Shown in pieces: positions 7,784-16,330 of a stretch of DNA of 64,000 nucleotides. Origin of the DNA: an uncultured Desulfobacter sp. (lineage in GTDB: Bacteria > Desulfobacterota > Desulfobacteria > Desulfobacterales > Desulfobacteraceae). The position numbers and the translations under genes are program-made. Position 1 is the stretch's first letter; every line of letters starts with the position of its first letter. The stretch spans positions 4,932,001-4,996,000 of the forward strand of contig NZ_OY762929.1 in assembly GCF_963666675.1 (NCBI RefSeq), given 5' to 3'. Under the pieces are notes generated by a model that saw nothing but the letters and a program-made list of their open reading frames with translations, had not been told where the DNA came from and made no database searches.

Positions 7784-8806
7784 TTATTCTCCTTCCTGAG
7801 TATTCACATCTTCCGGCGGCTCGATTCCTTCAAGGTCCATCCCCAAAGACAAATCCATTGAATTGAGCACTTCTTTGATTTCATTGAGTGATTTTCGGCC
7901 GAAATTTTTTGTCTTGAGCATTTCGCTGTCGGTTTTCTGGACCAGCTGGTAAATGGTATGGATTCTCGCATTTTTCAGACAGTTTGAACTGCGTACGGAG
8001 AGCTCAAGCTCGTCCACGGAGCGGTAAATATTCTCATTGAATCCTTTTTCACCTTCATCGGTCTTATAATCCGATTCATCCGGTTCAAGTTCTTCATCAA
8101 AGTTGATAAAGGGATTCATCTGTTCCTTAAGGATTTTAGCACCATAAGCAACAGCATCGTCAGGTGTAACACTACCGTCTGTCCAGACTTCGAAAGTCAA
8201 TTTGTCATAGTCGGTTTTCTGACCGATACGAGATGTGCCCACCACATATTTTACTCGCTTAATGGGGGAAAACGCTGAATCAATGGGGATGGTACCGATA
8301 GGGGCATCGTCGTCTTTATTTGCAGATGACAGCGCATACCCTTTACCTGTTTTCACAACCATGACAATATTGAGTTTTCCATTTTTGTTTACCGTGGCAA
8401 TATGCTGCTCCGGGTTAAGAACTTTAACCTTGCCTTCCGGACTCACAATATCCGCACCCGTAACCTCCGCCTCGCCGGTCACATTAAGGGTCAATATTTT
8501 ATCGTCTGGATCGTCCACTTTGAGCTTTAATTCTTTCAGATTGAGGATGATCTCGGAAACATCCTCTCTAATATCTGATATAACGCTGTATTCGTGAAGC
8601 GCATCATCGAATTTCACGGAGACTATGGCGGCGCCATAAATGGATGACAAAATAATTCGCCGAAGCGAGTTACCAATGGTGATGCCGTATCCCCTTTCAA
8701 GGGGTTCACACACAAACTTGCCGTAGGTGGAAGTTGTGGTAACATCAAGCTTTTCCGGCTTGATCATCTCTCGCCAGTTAACATATGCAAGATTTTCAGA
8801 TGACAT
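7784..8806 (-). CDS. rpoA: RNA polymerase alpha subunit
   Basis: Alpha dimerises to nucleate assembly of beta and beta'. The 340 residues include the N-terminal assembly domain (FVCEPLERGYGITIGNSLRR, IISSIYGAAI region) and the C-terminal DNA- and activator-binding domain with two helix-hairpin-helix elements (RSSNCLKNARIHTIYQLVQ and KNFGRKSLNEIKEVL). The linker near residues 235-255 is unusually acidic (DEELEPDESDYKTDEGEKG). The gene lies between rpsD and rplQ, the standard alpha-operon order, with AGGAG upstream of ATG 8806. Confidence 0.98.
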   Translation of the reverse strand: MSSENLAYVNWREMIKPEKLDVTTTSTYGKFVCEPLERGYGITIGNSLRRIILSSIYGAAIVSVKFDDALHEYSVISDIREDVSEIILNLKELKLKVDDPDDKILTLNVTGEAEVTGADIVSPEGKVKVLNPEQHIATVNKNGKLNIVMVVKTGKGYALSSANKDDDAPIGTIPIDSAFSPIKRVKYVVGTSRIGQKTDYDKLTFEVWTDGSVTPDDAVAYGAKILKEQMNPFINFDEELEPDESDYKTDEGEKGFNENIYRSVDELELSVRSSNCLKNARIHTIYQLVQKTDSEMLKTKNFGRKSLNEIKEVLNSMDLSLGMDLEGIEPPEDVNTQEGE

Positions 8807-8853
8807 TTAAATCTCCTGAATAGATAATTTGGTAGATCATGTATATGATAAAC

Positions 8854-9480
8854 CTATTTAGAATAGAGCTCGACGATCAACTGTTCCTGGATCGGCAGTG
8901 AAATGTCTTCCCGTGCAGGAAGGCCTTTTATTTCACCTTTAAAACTGTCTTTATTGATTTCAAGCCACTGGGGAATACCACGCCGTACAATGGCGTCCAG
9001 GGAATCGATAATGGCCTGGATGGTTCTGCTTTTTTCGCAAAGTTCGATGACATCGCCTTTTTTAACCTGATAGGAAGGGATATTAACCTTTTTCCCGTTT
9101 ACAGTAAAGTGATTATGACGAACAAAATGGCGACCCTGATTTCTGGAGTTTACGAATCCAAGTCTGAATACGGTATTATCTAACCGAGTCTCAAGTAATG
9201 TCAACAAATTAATACCGGTAATGCCTTTTTGACGGTCAGCCCGTTTAAACGTATTTCGAAACTGTTTTTCAGAAACACCGTAAATACGTTTAACTTTTTG
9301 TTTTTCCCGAAGCTGCATGCCGTAATCTGATTGTTTAACTCTTTTCTGACCGTGTTCACCAGGGGGGAACCCTCTTCTGTCAAAACTGCATTTATCAGAA
9401 AAACAACGATCACCTTTTAAAAAAAGCTTCATATTTTCACGTCTGCACTGTCTGCAGACAGAACCTCTATATCTAGCCAA
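8854..9480 (-). CDS. rpsD: 30S ribosomal protein S4 (zinc-type), TTG start
   Basis: S4 binds 16S rRNA early in small-subunit assembly and often represses its own operon. The 208 residues carry the zinc-type N terminus (Cys9, Cys12, Cys26, Cys31) and the S4 RNA-binding domain (LETRLDNTVFRLGFVNSR, GRHFVRHNHFTVNG). The start is TTG at 9480, because AAGGAGG stands just before it and MARYRG is the normal S4 N terminus. A TTG start for a highly expressed ribosomal gene is unusual. A 222-base gap with a terminator-like hairpin separates it from rpsK, which suggests separate control. Confidence 0.97.
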   Translation of the reverse strand: MARYRGSVCRQCRRENMKLFLKGDRCFSDKCSFDRRGFPPGEHGQKRVKQSDYGMQLREKQKVKRIYGVSEKQFRNTFKRADRQKGITGINLLTLLETRLDNTVFRLGFVNSRNQGRHFVRHNHFTVNGKKVNIPSYQVKKGDVIELCEKSRTIQAIIDSLDAIVRRGIPQWLEINKDSFKGEIKGLPAREDISLPIQEQLIVELYSK

Positions 9481-9634
9481 GTTTCCTCCTTTATCACTTT
9501 AGATAAAGTTTACACGTTTAAATTTTTTCGAAATATTCACTTGATATGTCCGAAATAAAATGTATCTCATTCCTGATTTGGACGAAATCTTACCTGATGC
9601 AAAGCGCACAAAACATGAGGAACCCAATCAATTT

Positions 9635-9703
9635 AAAAAAAGTTGTTAGGCCCGTTCGTATTTTATGTGACCCGCAGATGGGGCAAGCATTCGTTCAAAC
9701 AAC
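9635..9703 (-). terminator. Possible intrinsic terminator or attenuator between rpsK and rpsD
   Basis: Read on the - strand, GTTGTT (9698-9703) overlaps the rpsK stop and pairs with AACAAC (9642-9647), which is followed at once by seven T (9635-9641). The interior can form a smaller hairpin around CCC/GGG. The outer stem is only six A/U-rich base pairs, so full termination is unlikely, but attenuation before rpsD-rpoA-rplQ is plausible. S4-mediated feedback would be a natural regulator, though that is inference. Confidence 0.4.
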
Positions 9704-10098
9704 TACACACGTCTTCTTTTGGGGGGGCGGCAACCATTGTGCGGTACCGGGGTTACATCCTTAATCATGGAAATATTAAACCCAAGTGCATGAAGCGCCC
9801 GCAGGGCAGATTCCCTACCGGGGCCGGGGCCTTTAACATACACCCCAACGTTTTTCATACCATGCTCCATCGCTTTAGCGCCCGCATCCTCAGCAACCAG
9901 TTTGGCGGCAAAAGGTGTAGATTTTCTGGATCCCTTGAAACCCTGCATTCCGGCAGATGACCAGGAAATGGTGTTACCGTTTTCATCGGCAATGGTGACA
10001 ATGGTATTATTAAAGGTAGACTGAATATGCACTATGCCGGTTGATATATTTTTTTTAACCCGCTTTTTGGCAACGACCTTTTTAGACTTTTTCGCCAT
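9703..10098 (-). CDS. rpsK: 30S ribosomal protein S11
   Basis: S11 sits on the platform of the small subunit near the mRNA exit. The 131 residues hold the diagnostic GIVHIQSTFNNTIVTI, SSAGMQGFKGSRKSTPFAA and the C-terminal DVTPVPHNGCRPPKRRRV tail. The N terminus is Lys-rich, as usual. It follows rpsM by 25 bases in the standard order. The stop is immediately followed by a possible attenuator hairpin and a 222-base gap before rpsD. Confidence 0.98.
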   Translation of the reverse strand: MAKKSKKVVAKKRVKKNISTGIVHIQSTFNNTIVTIADENGNTISWSSAGMQGFKGSRKSTPFAAKLVAEDAGAKAMEHGMKNVGVYVKGPGPGRESALRALHALGFNISMIKDVTPVPHNGCRPPKRRRV

Positions 10099-10123
10099 AA
10101 TTGTTATCCCTTTTAATTAAGTC

Positions 10124-10492
10124 CTACTTTTTCTTCTTCACTGCCGCGCGTTTGGGACCTTTTCTGGTTCTGGCGTTGGTGCTAGTCCGTTGCCCGTGGC
10201 AGGGCAGGCCTTTACGATGACGCAGTCCCCTGTAACATCCCAGATCCATCAACCGCTTAATGTTCATGGACACTTCGGAACGTAGTTCACCTTCAACCTT
10301 GAATTCGGCGTCAATGACCTTCCTGATTTCGTTCACCTGTTCTTCGGTCAGGTCGTCTGCCTTAATTGTGGGTTCAATGCCCGTTTGTTCAAGTATCTGC
10401 TTAGATCTGCTTCCACCGATACCATAGATATAGGTTAAAGCGATCCACGCATGCTTATCTCTTGGTAAGTCAACTCCAGCTATACGTGCCAA
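10124..10492 (-). CDS. rpsM: 30S ribosomal protein S13
   Basis: S13 forms part of the head of the small subunit, contacts P-site tRNA and bridges to the large subunit. The 122 residues start MARIAGVDLPRDKHAWIAL and contain TYIYGIGGSRSKQIL, the RGLRHRKGLPCHGQRT core and a basic GPKRAAVKKKK tail. It follows rpmJ by 14 bases and precedes rpsK, the usual start of the alpha cluster. Confidence 0.98.
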   Translation of the reverse strand: MARIAGVDLPRDKHAWIALTYIYGIGGSRSKQILEQTGIEPTIKADDLTEEQVNEIRKVIDAEFKVEGELRSEVSMNIKRLMDLGCYRGLRHRKGLPCHGQRTSTNARTRKGPKRAAVKKKK

Positions 10493-10506
10493 ATTTATCT
10501 ATCCTC

Positions 10507-10620
10507 CTATCCCTGACGCTGTTTATGGCGCTTGTTGACACAAATGACTCTGATGACACCGCGTCTTTTAATAACTTTGCAGTCTCTACAGATTTTTTTT
10601 ACGGATGCTCTGACTTTCAT
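10507..10620 (-). CDS. rpmJ: 50S ribosomal protein L36 (zinc-type)
   Basis: This 37-residue protein reads MKVRASVKKI at the start and ends KRHKQRQG. It has the zinc ligands Cys11, Cys14, Cys27 and His32 (CRDC, then VICVNKRH). L36 is a small late-assembling large-subunit protein that helps organise 23S rRNA. It fills the space between infA and rpsM, its normal place. The presence of all four ligands marks it as the zinc-dependent form. Confidence 0.96.
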   Translation of the reverse strand: MKVRASVKKICRDCKVIKRRGVIRVICVNKRHKQRQG

Positions 10621-10682
10621 CTAACTGCTCCTCATCTCATTATTCCAATGTATACTTCTTTTTTGTTTACTACAATCCGGTA

Positions 10683-10901
10683 TTATTTATACCGATAGGT
10701 AATTCTGCCGCGGCTGAGGTCATAGGGAGAAATTTCCACAGTCACCCTGTCGCCGGGAAGTATCTTTATAAAATGCATTCTCATTTTCCCGGAAATGTGT
10801 GCCAGCAAAACGTGCTTATTCTCCAGTTCAACCTTGAACATGGCATTGGGAAGTGTTTCAAGCACCTTACCGTCTACTTTAATGGGCTCTTCTTTGGCCA
10901 T
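10683..10901 (-). CDS. infA: Translation initiation factor IF-1
   Basis: IF-1 blocks the A site during initiation and helps IF-2 and IF-3. The 72 residues form one S1-like OB fold: MAKEEPIKVDGKVLETLPNA, MFKVELENKHVLLAHISGKM and the C-terminal DLSRGRITYRYK. It lies 30 bases after the secY stop. The map or adk genes that often stand between secY and infA are absent here. Confidence 0.98.
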   Translation of the reverse strand: MAKEEPIKVDGKVLETLPNAMFKVELENKHVLLAHISGKMRMHFIKILPGDRVTVEISPYDLSRGRITYRYK

Positions 10902-10931
10902 AACTAAATTCTTCTCCTTTGTAGTGCCATA

Positions 10932-12251
10932 TCAGGACCGGCTTTTAATCCGTTTATTGCCCGAACGTCCCAGAAAACCATCATAATTGCTGGTAATCAA
11001 GTGGGACTCTATCTGGGAAATGGTATCAATAGCAACACCAACAACAATCAACAGCGCTGTCCCGCCGAAATAGAAAGGAACATTAAACTTATTCATCAAC
11101 ACGGTGGGCAGCACACAGACCACTGAGACATAAGCGGCTCCGCCCACAGTAATCCTTGTGAGCACCTTATCGATATATTCAGCCGTTCGTTTTCCCGGTC
11201 GAATGCCCGGGATGTACCCGCCGTTCTTTTTCATATTTTCGGCCACATCTTCAGGATTAAACTGGACTGCAGTATAAAAAAAGCAGAAAAAGACGATAAA
11301 ACCAACATACAACAGGTAATACCAAATCGTTCCCGGACTAAACAGCCCGGCAATCGTCTGCATAACAGGCAGATTGATAAACTGGGCTACTGTGGTGGGA
11401 AACATGATGATGGAAGATGCAAATATAGGCGGAATAACGCCGGATGTGTTTATTTTGAGCGGAAGATGCGAGGTCTGTCCGCCATACATTTTTCTACCGA
11501 CAACACGTTTGGCATAATGAACGGGGATTCTGCGTTGGGCCAATTCCATGAAGATAATGGCAGCAACCACTGCAACCATCAACACCACCAAAATGATGGT
11601 TGAAAACAGCCCCATTTCACCGGTACTCAACAAGCGTCCCATTTTTATGCCGGCTGACGGCATATTGGCCACGATACCGGCGAAAATGATTAAAGAGATG
11701 CCGTTGCCGATGCCCCGTTCAGTGATTTGCTCACCAAGCCACATGATAAATGCAGTTCCCGCTGTCAGGGTGATAATGGTGATCAGTCTGAATCCCCACC
11801 CGGGATACGGTACAATGGGAATACCGGCGGGAGATGTCATGGATTCAAGACCCACAGCAATCCCAAAACCCTGTATGGCACTTAAAACAACCGTACCATA
11901 ACGGGTTAACTGGGTTTTCTTTTTACGACCGGCATCCCCTTCTTTCTTAAGCTGTTCAAGATAAGGAACGACCACGGTCATCAGTTCCAGAATAATGGAG
12001 GCACTAATATAAGGCATAATACCCAGGGCAAAAATTGAAAGCCGCTGCAGTGCTCCGCCAGAGAACATGTTGAACATTGAGAATAAAGTGCCCGAAGCCG
12101 ATGCAAAAAATGACTCCAATGCCGCCCCGTCAATACCAGGTGTCGGGACATGCACCCCGACCCTGTAGACAAAAAGCAAGGCAAGCGTAATCAATATCTT
12201 ACGTTTTAACTCCGGCAGTTTGAGCATATTCTGGTAGCTGTTCTGGATCAT
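10932..12251 (-). CDS. secY: Protein translocase subunit SecY
   Basis: SecY is the channel-forming subunit of the SecYEG complex in the inner membrane. The 439-residue chain has the expected ten hydrophobic segments. Recognisable parts are IPTPGIDGAAL-type periplasmic plug text (VHVPTPGIDGAALESFF), GIMPYISASIILELM, RRIPVHYAKRVVG and GVIPPIFASSIIMFP. It follows rplO in the spc cluster. Its partner secE is about 23 kb away, at the start of the same leftward block. Confidence 0.98.
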   Translation of the reverse strand: MIQNSYQNMLKLPELKRKILITLALLFVYRVGVHVPTPGIDGAALESFFASASGTLFSMFNMFSGGALQRLSIFALGIMPYISASIILELMTVVVPYLEQLKKEGDAGRKKKTQLTRYGTVVLSAIQGFGIAVGLESMTSPAGIPIVPYPGWGFRLITIITLTAGTAFIMWLGEQITERGIGNGISLIIFAGIVANMPSAGIKMGRLLSTGEMGLFSTIILVVLMVAVVAAIIFMELAQRRIPVHYAKRVVGRKMYGGQTSHLPLKINTSGVIPPIFASSIIMFPTTVAQFINLPVMQTIAGLFSPGTIWYYLLYVGFIVFFCFFYTAVQFNPEDVAENMKKNGGYIPGIRPGKRTAEYIDKVLTRITVGGAAYVSVVCVLPTVLMNKFNVPFYFGGTALLIVVGVAIDTISQIESHLITSNYDGFLGRSGNKRIKSRS

Positions 12252-12277
12252 TGGAACTTTTCCTTATGCCTTTACGG

Positions 12278-12715
12278 CTATTCTACGCTGCCACCGGCAG
12301 TTTCAATTTTTTCCTTGGCACTTTGGGAAACCAAAATGTCTTTCAGGATAAACTTTTTGGTTACGTCACCGTCGCCAAGAAGTTTAACACCGTCCACTAC
12401 CCCTTTGACAAGACCGGCTTCCCTGAGGACAGCCTCGGTAATTTGAGCACCATCCTCAAACCGCTCAAGGTCTTTAACATTGAGAACTGCATTATGGGTT
12501 TTGAACATATAGTTTTTAAACCCGCGTTTGGGCAGGCGTCTGTAGATGGGCATCTGTCCACCTTCAAACCCGGGGCGAACAGACCCGCCGGAACGTGCCT
12601 TGAGACCCTTATGTCCACGGGTAGAGGTCTTACCCATACCGGAACCGGGACCGCGCCCTACTCTCTTTCTGTTTTTTCTGCTGCCGGGAGCAGGAGCCAG
12701 ATCATGTAACTGCAT
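12278..12715 (-). CDS. rplO: 50S ribosomal protein L15
   Basis: L15 is a 23S rRNA-binding protein needed late in large-subunit assembly. The 145 residues start MQLHDLAPAPGSRKNRKRVG, followed by a Gly/Arg-rich extended arm (GRGPGSGMGKTSTRGHKG) and the globular part with MPIYRRLPKRGFKN. It lies between rpmD (1-base gap) and secY, which is the common spc order. Confidence 0.98.
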   Translation of the reverse strand: MQLHDLAPAPGSRKNRKRVGRGPGSGMGKTSTRGHKGLKARSGGSVRPGFEGGQMPIYRRLPKRGFKNYMFKTHNAVLNVKDLERFEDGAQITEAVLREAGLVKGVVDGVKLLGDGDVTKKFILKDILVSQSAKEKIETAGGSVE

Positions 12716-12716
12716 C

Positions 12717-12899
12717 CTATACCTCCTCTACTTTCACCAGGTGTGACACCTTTTTCACCTGCCCCATGATCACAGGGGTATTATCGTGCTCCACAGTGTG
12801 GTGCATCCGTTTAATGCCCAGGGAGCGAATAATCCGTCCATGCTTTGCAGGACGACCGATGGCGCTTCTTATCTGCGTAATCTTAATTTTATCAGCCAT
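12717..12899 (-). CDS. rpmD: 50S ribosomal protein L30
   Basis: L30 is a small large-subunit protein present in many but not all bacteria. The 60 residues begin MADKIKITQIRSAIGRPAKH and include IIRSLGIKRMHHTVEHDN, the typical L30 fold. It lies between rpsE and rplO with very short spacers, so all three should be made from one message. Confidence 0.96.
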   Translation of the reverse strand: MADKIKITQIRSAIGRPAKHGRIIRSLGIKRMHHTVEHDNTPVIMGQVKKVSHLVKVEEV

Positions 12900-12910
12900 T
12901 GTCCGCCTCT

Positions 12911-13411
12911 TTATATTTCTTCAGGGTTAAGCCCGCGTCTTTTGGCAACTTCTTCCTTGGTACACAAGGATTGGAGACCGGCCATGGTGGCTCTTACAAT
13001 ATTCTGGGTGTTGTGTGAACCAATACATTTGGTCAAAATATCGGTTACACCTGCTGCCTCAAGGACCGCACGAATACCGCCACCGGCAATCAATCCCGTA
13101 CCGGGAGAAGCCGGTTTAAGAAGAACCCGCCCTGATCCGGCGTGTCCCAGAACTTCAAAGGGAACCGTACCATTGAGGATAGCGACTTTTTTCATATTTC
13201 GTTTGGCTTTTTCCATGCCTTTTCGAATGGCTTCAGGAACTTCTTTGGCTCGTCCAAGTCCATATCCCACGCTGCCTTCACCATCACCGACCACAACCAG
13301 GGCAGTAAAAGTAAAGTTTCGGCCACCTTTAACGACCTTCGCAACACGGTTAATTCTGACGACCTTATCGATCAGCCCTGTATCTTCCATCTGCTGTTGT
13401 TGTCTTGCCAA
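12911..13411 (-). CDS. rpsE: 30S ribosomal protein S5
   Basis: S5 lies at the mRNA entry channel and influences decoding accuracy. The 166 residues carry the double-stranded RNA-binding-like N domain (VVRINRVAKVVKGGRNFTF, VVVGDGEGSVGYGLGRAKEV) and the C domain (GTGLIAGGGIRAVLEAAGV, CIGSHNTQNIVRATM). It follows rplR by 15 bases. No change typical of spectinomycin resistance stands out in the VVKGGRN loop. Confidence 0.98.
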   Translation of the reverse strand: MARQQQQMEDTGLIDKVVRINRVAKVVKGGRNFTFTALVVVGDGEGSVGYGLGRAKEVPEAIRKGMEKAKRNMKKVAILNGTVPFEVLGHAGSGRVLLKPASPGTGLIAGGGIRAVLEAAGVTDILTKCIGSHNTQNIVRATMAGLQSLCTKEEVAKRRGLNPEEI

Positions 13412-13426
13412 GGGTTTCCTCCTTAA

Positions 13427-13795
13427 TTAGAATTCAAGACCGGCTTCCCGGGCCCCGTCTGAAAGTGCTTTTACGCGTCCGTGAAAAAGGAACCCATTCC
13501 GGTCAAAAACAACCTTTCTAATTCCTTTGTCCATTGCCCTTTTGCCGATAAGGTTACCCACAGCCTTTGCAACATCCTGTTTTTTACCCTCAACAGGTGT
13601 ATCTTTGTACTCTTTATCGAGGGTGGATGCGGCAGCCAGCGTAGTGCCTTTTGTGTCATCTATAATCTGGGCGTAAATATGTTTGGCCGTTCTGAAAACG
13701 CTAAGTCGGGGACGTTCCTGATTGCCAAATATATTTTTTCTAATCCGTTTTTTTCTTTTAAGCCGTGCAACCAGCCTTGGTGATGTATTCGCCAT
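13427..13795 (-). CDS. rplR: 50S ribosomal protein L18
   Basis: L18 binds 5S rRNA and anchors it to the large subunit with L5. The 122 residues contain RLKRKKRIRKNIFGNQERPR, LSVFRTAKHIYAQIIDD and the C-terminal VVFDRNGFLFHGRVKAL plus DGAREAGLEF. It lies between rplF and rpsE with short spacers, the usual order. Confidence 0.98.
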   Translation of the reverse strand: MANTSPRLVARLKRKKRIRKNIFGNQERPRLSVFRTAKHIYAQIIDDTKGTTLAAASTLDKEYKDTPVEGKKQDVAKAVGNLIGKRAMDKGIRKVVFDRNGFLFHGRVKALSDGAREAGLEF

Positions 13796-13814
13796 AATCT
13801 ATATTCCCCACCTA

Positions 13815-14357
13815 TTAATCTTTACCAGCAGTCTTACCTGCTTTTCTGATAATTCTTTCGTCAGCATACATAATGCCTTTGCCTTTATAGGGCTCGGGAG
13901 GTCTAATAGCTCTGATATTTGCTGCAGCCTGACCCAAAAGCTCTTTATCGATACAGCTAAGGGTAACTTCGACGTTTTTGTCCACAGCAGCAGTTACACC
14001 ATCAGGCAGGGCAAAATCCACAGGGTTTGAGTACCCAACAGACAAAACCAGATTTTTTCCTTTGGTCTCAGCCCGGTAGCCAATGCCGGAAAGTATCAGT
14101 TTTTTCTCATAACCTTCAGTGACACCATGTACCATGTTAAAAATGAGAGACCTGAAAAGCCCCTGAAGTGCCACTTTCTTTTTATCAGAGGTGTCGGTGG
14201 ATACACTTAACACCTGATTATCAATTTCAATATTGACTGCCGGATGCAGCTTGCGGTCAAGACTGCCTTTAGGCCCTTTGACATTGATGGTATCGCCATC
14301 AAGGGTGATCTGAACCTTATCTGGAAGCTGAACCGGCTTTTTTCCTATTCTGGACAT
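13815..14357 (-). CDS. rplF: 50S ribosomal protein L6
   Basis: L6 supports the factor-binding region of the large subunit, near the sarcin-ricin loop. The 180 residues form two similar domains. The start is MSRIGKKPVQLPDKVQI, the middle has KKLILSGIGYRAETKGKNL, and the C-terminal signature is IRAIRPPEPYKGKGIMYADE. It follows rpsH by 15 bases. Confidence 0.98.
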   Translation of the reverse strand: MSRIGKKPVQLPDKVQITLDGDTINVKGPKGSLDRKLHPAVNIEIDNQVLSVSTDTSDKKKVALQGLFRSLIFNMVHGVTEGYEKKLILSGIGYRAETKGKNLVLSVGYSNPVDFALPDGVTAAVDKNVEVTLSCIDKELLGQAAANIRAIRPPEPYKGKGIMYADERIIRKAGKTAGKD

Positions 14358-14372
14358 CTTATCGCTCCTGTC

Positions 14373-14771
14373 TTACCAAACGTTACAAAGAATTTCACCG
14401 CCGACCTTTGCTTCTTTAGCCTGCTTGTCGGTCATCAACCCCTTAGAAGTGGAAATGATGGAAATACCTAAGCCATTTAGTACCGGCTTGATATTTTTTG
14501 ATTTCGCATACACCCTGCAAGAGGGTTTACTTACACGTTGTATACCAAAAATAGTGGGTTCGCCTTCTGAAACATATTTCAAGACCACCCGAATAACCCC
14601 CTGGGTCTCGTTCTCAAGAAATTTATAATCTTTGATATACCCTTGTTCCTTCAGCACCCGCACCATCTCGAGTTTAACCTTTGATCCGGGGATATCCACC
14701 TTGGACAGACCTGCCTTGCCACCATTTCTGATTATGGTCAGCATGTCTGCAATGGGATCACTAGTTGCCAT
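14373..14771 (-). CDS. rpsH: 30S ribosomal protein S8
   Basis: S8 binds the central domain of 16S rRNA and, in E. coli, represses the spc operon. The 132 residues start MATSDPIADMLTIIRNGGKA and end GLMTDKQAKEAKVGGEILCNVW, where the conserved GISIISTSKGLMTD segment is present. It lies 53 bases after rpsN. Confidence 0.98.
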   Translation of the reverse strand: MATSDPIADMLTIIRNGGKAGLSKVDIPGSKVKLEMVRVLKEQGYIKDYKFLENETQGVIRVVLKYVSEGEPTIFGIQRVSKPSCRVYAKSKNIKPVLNGLGISIISTSKGLMTDKQAKEAKVGGEILCNVW

Positions 14772-14824
14772 TTGAAAATCTCCTTAAATAAGCTGATATT
14801 TAAATAATCGTTAGAATCTGAATA

Positions 14825-15010
14825 CTACCAAGAAGACTTGGTTACGCCCGGCAGTTTACCCTGCGATGCAAGCGTTCTAAAACAAATTCTGCATATACCA
14901 GCTTTTCTAATAAATGCACGTGGTCTACCGCATAAAGGGCACCTGTTGTAAGCCCGTACACCAAATTTGGGTTTCCTTTGCGCCTTTGCGATTAAAGCTT
15001 TTTTAGCCAA
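14825..15010 (-). CDS. rpsN: 30S ribosomal protein S14 type Z (zinc-binding)
   Basis: The 61-residue form of S14 carries the zinc ligands Cys24, Cys27, Cys40 and Cys43 (NRCPLCGRP and GICRICFR). S14 sits in the head of the small subunit near the A site. This short zinc form differs from the roughly 100-residue zinc-free form of enteric bacteria. It lies between rplE and rpsH in normal spc order. Confidence 0.98.
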   Translation of the reverse strand: MAKKALIAKAQRKPKFGVRAYNRCPLCGRPRAFIRKAGICRICFRTLASQGKLPGVTKSSW

Positions 15011-15031
15011 ACGATCTTCCTCCTTCGGTCC

Positions 15032-15571
15032 TTAGTTTTTAAAGGGCATTCCCATCAATTTAAGGAATGATTTGCCCTCTTCATCGGTTTGGGCTGTGGT
15101 GACAACCGTTACATTGAGGCCCTTGATAGCGTCAACCTTATCATAATCAATTTCAGGAAAGATGATGTGCTCCGTAATACCTAAACTGTAATTACCACGG
15201 CCATCAAATGCCTTCCCGGAAATGCCTCTGAAATCCCTTACACGGGGAAGTGCAATGTTGATTAGTCTTTCAAGAAAGTCATACATTTTTTCCCGTCTAA
15301 GCGTTACTTTGCAGCCGATGGGAAGATCCGCACGCAATTTAAAATTTGCAATGGGTTTTTTTGCACGGGTAATTACGGCTTTCTGCCCTGCAATCAATCC
15401 GAGTTCCTGGGCGGCTGTTTCAACAATTTTAGGGTTTCTGACCGCCTCGCCAAGCCCCATATTCAGTACAATTTTATCCAACTTCGGCACCTGGCACTGA
15501 TTGGCATACTTAAACTCATCCGTCAGTGCTGGAACCACTTCGTTGGTATACTTTTCCTTAAGCGTAGTCAT
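15032..15571 (-). CDS. rplE: 50S ribosomal protein L5
   Basis: L5 binds 5S rRNA and contacts P-site tRNA at the central protuberance. The 179 residues contain VPKLDKIVLNMGLGEAV, KLRADLPIGCKVTLRREKMY, the PRVRDFRGISGKAFDGRGNY signature and TAQTDEEGKSFLKLMGMPF. It follows rplX by 22 bases. Confidence 0.98.
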   Translation of the reverse strand: MTTLKEKYTNEVVPALTDEFKYANQCQVPKLDKIVLNMGLGEAVRNPKIVETAAQELGLIAGQKAVITRAKKPIANFKLRADLPIGCKVTLRREKMYDFLERLINIALPRVRDFRGISGKAFDGRGNYSLGITEHIIFPEIDYDKVDAIKGLNVTVVTTAQTDEEGKSFLKLMGMPFKN

Positions 15572-15593
15572 TTATTTTCTCCGGCTTTAGGTG

Positions 15594-15914
15594 TTAGGAG
15601 TCTATCTGCTGATTGCATTTTTTACAGACTCTTACCCGTTTTCCATCTTCAAGCTGTTTGATTCCAATACGAGTGGGTTTTACACAGGAATTACACATCA
15701 GCATAAGATTGGATACATCCATGGACATGGCTTTTTCAACGATGCCCCCCTGGGGGTTTTCCTGGGAAGGACGCTGATGAACTTTGACCATGTTGATATT
15801 TTCAACAACAATCCGGTTCGTCTTTTTGACAACTTTGAGAACCTTGCCAATCTTGCCTTTGTCCTTGCCGGTCAACACCTTGACTTTATCGTCTTTTTTT
15901 ATTCTTATTTTCAT
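15594..15914 (-). CDS. rplX: 50S ribosomal protein L24 with C-terminal zinc-ribbon-like motif
   Basis: L24 is an assembly initiator for the large subunit. The 106 residues start with the KOW motif (KVKVLTGKDKGKIGKVLKV) and then VENINMVKVHQRPSQ. The C-terminal third has two Cys pairs, Cys74/Cys77 (CNSC) and Cys97/Cys100 (CKKC), suggesting a zinc ribbon. That is a known variant of L24. It follows rplN by 29 bases. Confidence 0.98.
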   Translation of the reverse strand: MKIRIKKDDKVKVLTGKDKGKIGKVLKVVKKTNRIVVENINMVKVHQRPSQENPQGGIVEKAMSMDVSNLMLMCNSCVKPTRIGIKQLEDGKRVRVCKKCNQQIDS

Positions 15915-15943
15915 GACTTATTTTCTTCTCCTAAGGCCCTGGA

Positions 15944-16312
15944 TCAAAGTACGTCGGGCGCAAGAGAGATAATCTTCATAAAACGTCTTGCACGAAGTTC
16001 TCTTGCAACCGGTCCGAAAATACGTGTTCCTACCGGCTCGTTGTTCTTGTTAATCACAACTGCGGAATTATCATCAAAACGGATGGATGATCCGTCGGGC
16101 CGGGAGATCTCTTTTTTAGTTCTGACAATAACAGCGCGGACGACATCTCCCTTGCTGACCTTTGAATTGGGAATAGCCTCTTTTACGGAAACAACGATAA
16201 CATCTCCGATGGTGGCGTATCTTCTTTTAGAACCGCCAAGTACTTTAATGCAGTACAGTTCCTTGGCGCCTGAATTGTCAGCGACTGTCAGTCTGGTTTC
16301 ACTTTGAATCAT
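15944..16312 (-). CDS. rplN: 50S ribosomal protein L14
   Basis: L14 lies at the subunit interface and is a docking point for ribosome silencing factor RsfS. The 122 residues include the start MIQSETRLTVADNSGAKEL, then VLGGSKRRYATIGDVIVVSV and ending FMKIISLAPDVL. It follows rpsQ by 18 bases in standard order. Confidence 0.98.
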   Translation of the reverse strand: MIQSETRLTVADNSGAKELYCIKVLGGSKRRYATIGDVIVVSVKEAIPNSKVSKGDVVRAVIVRTKKEISRPDGSSIRFDDNSAVVINKNNEPVGTRIFGPVARELRARRFMKIISLAPDVL

Positions 16313-16330
16313 TATTCAACTCCTTAGACA

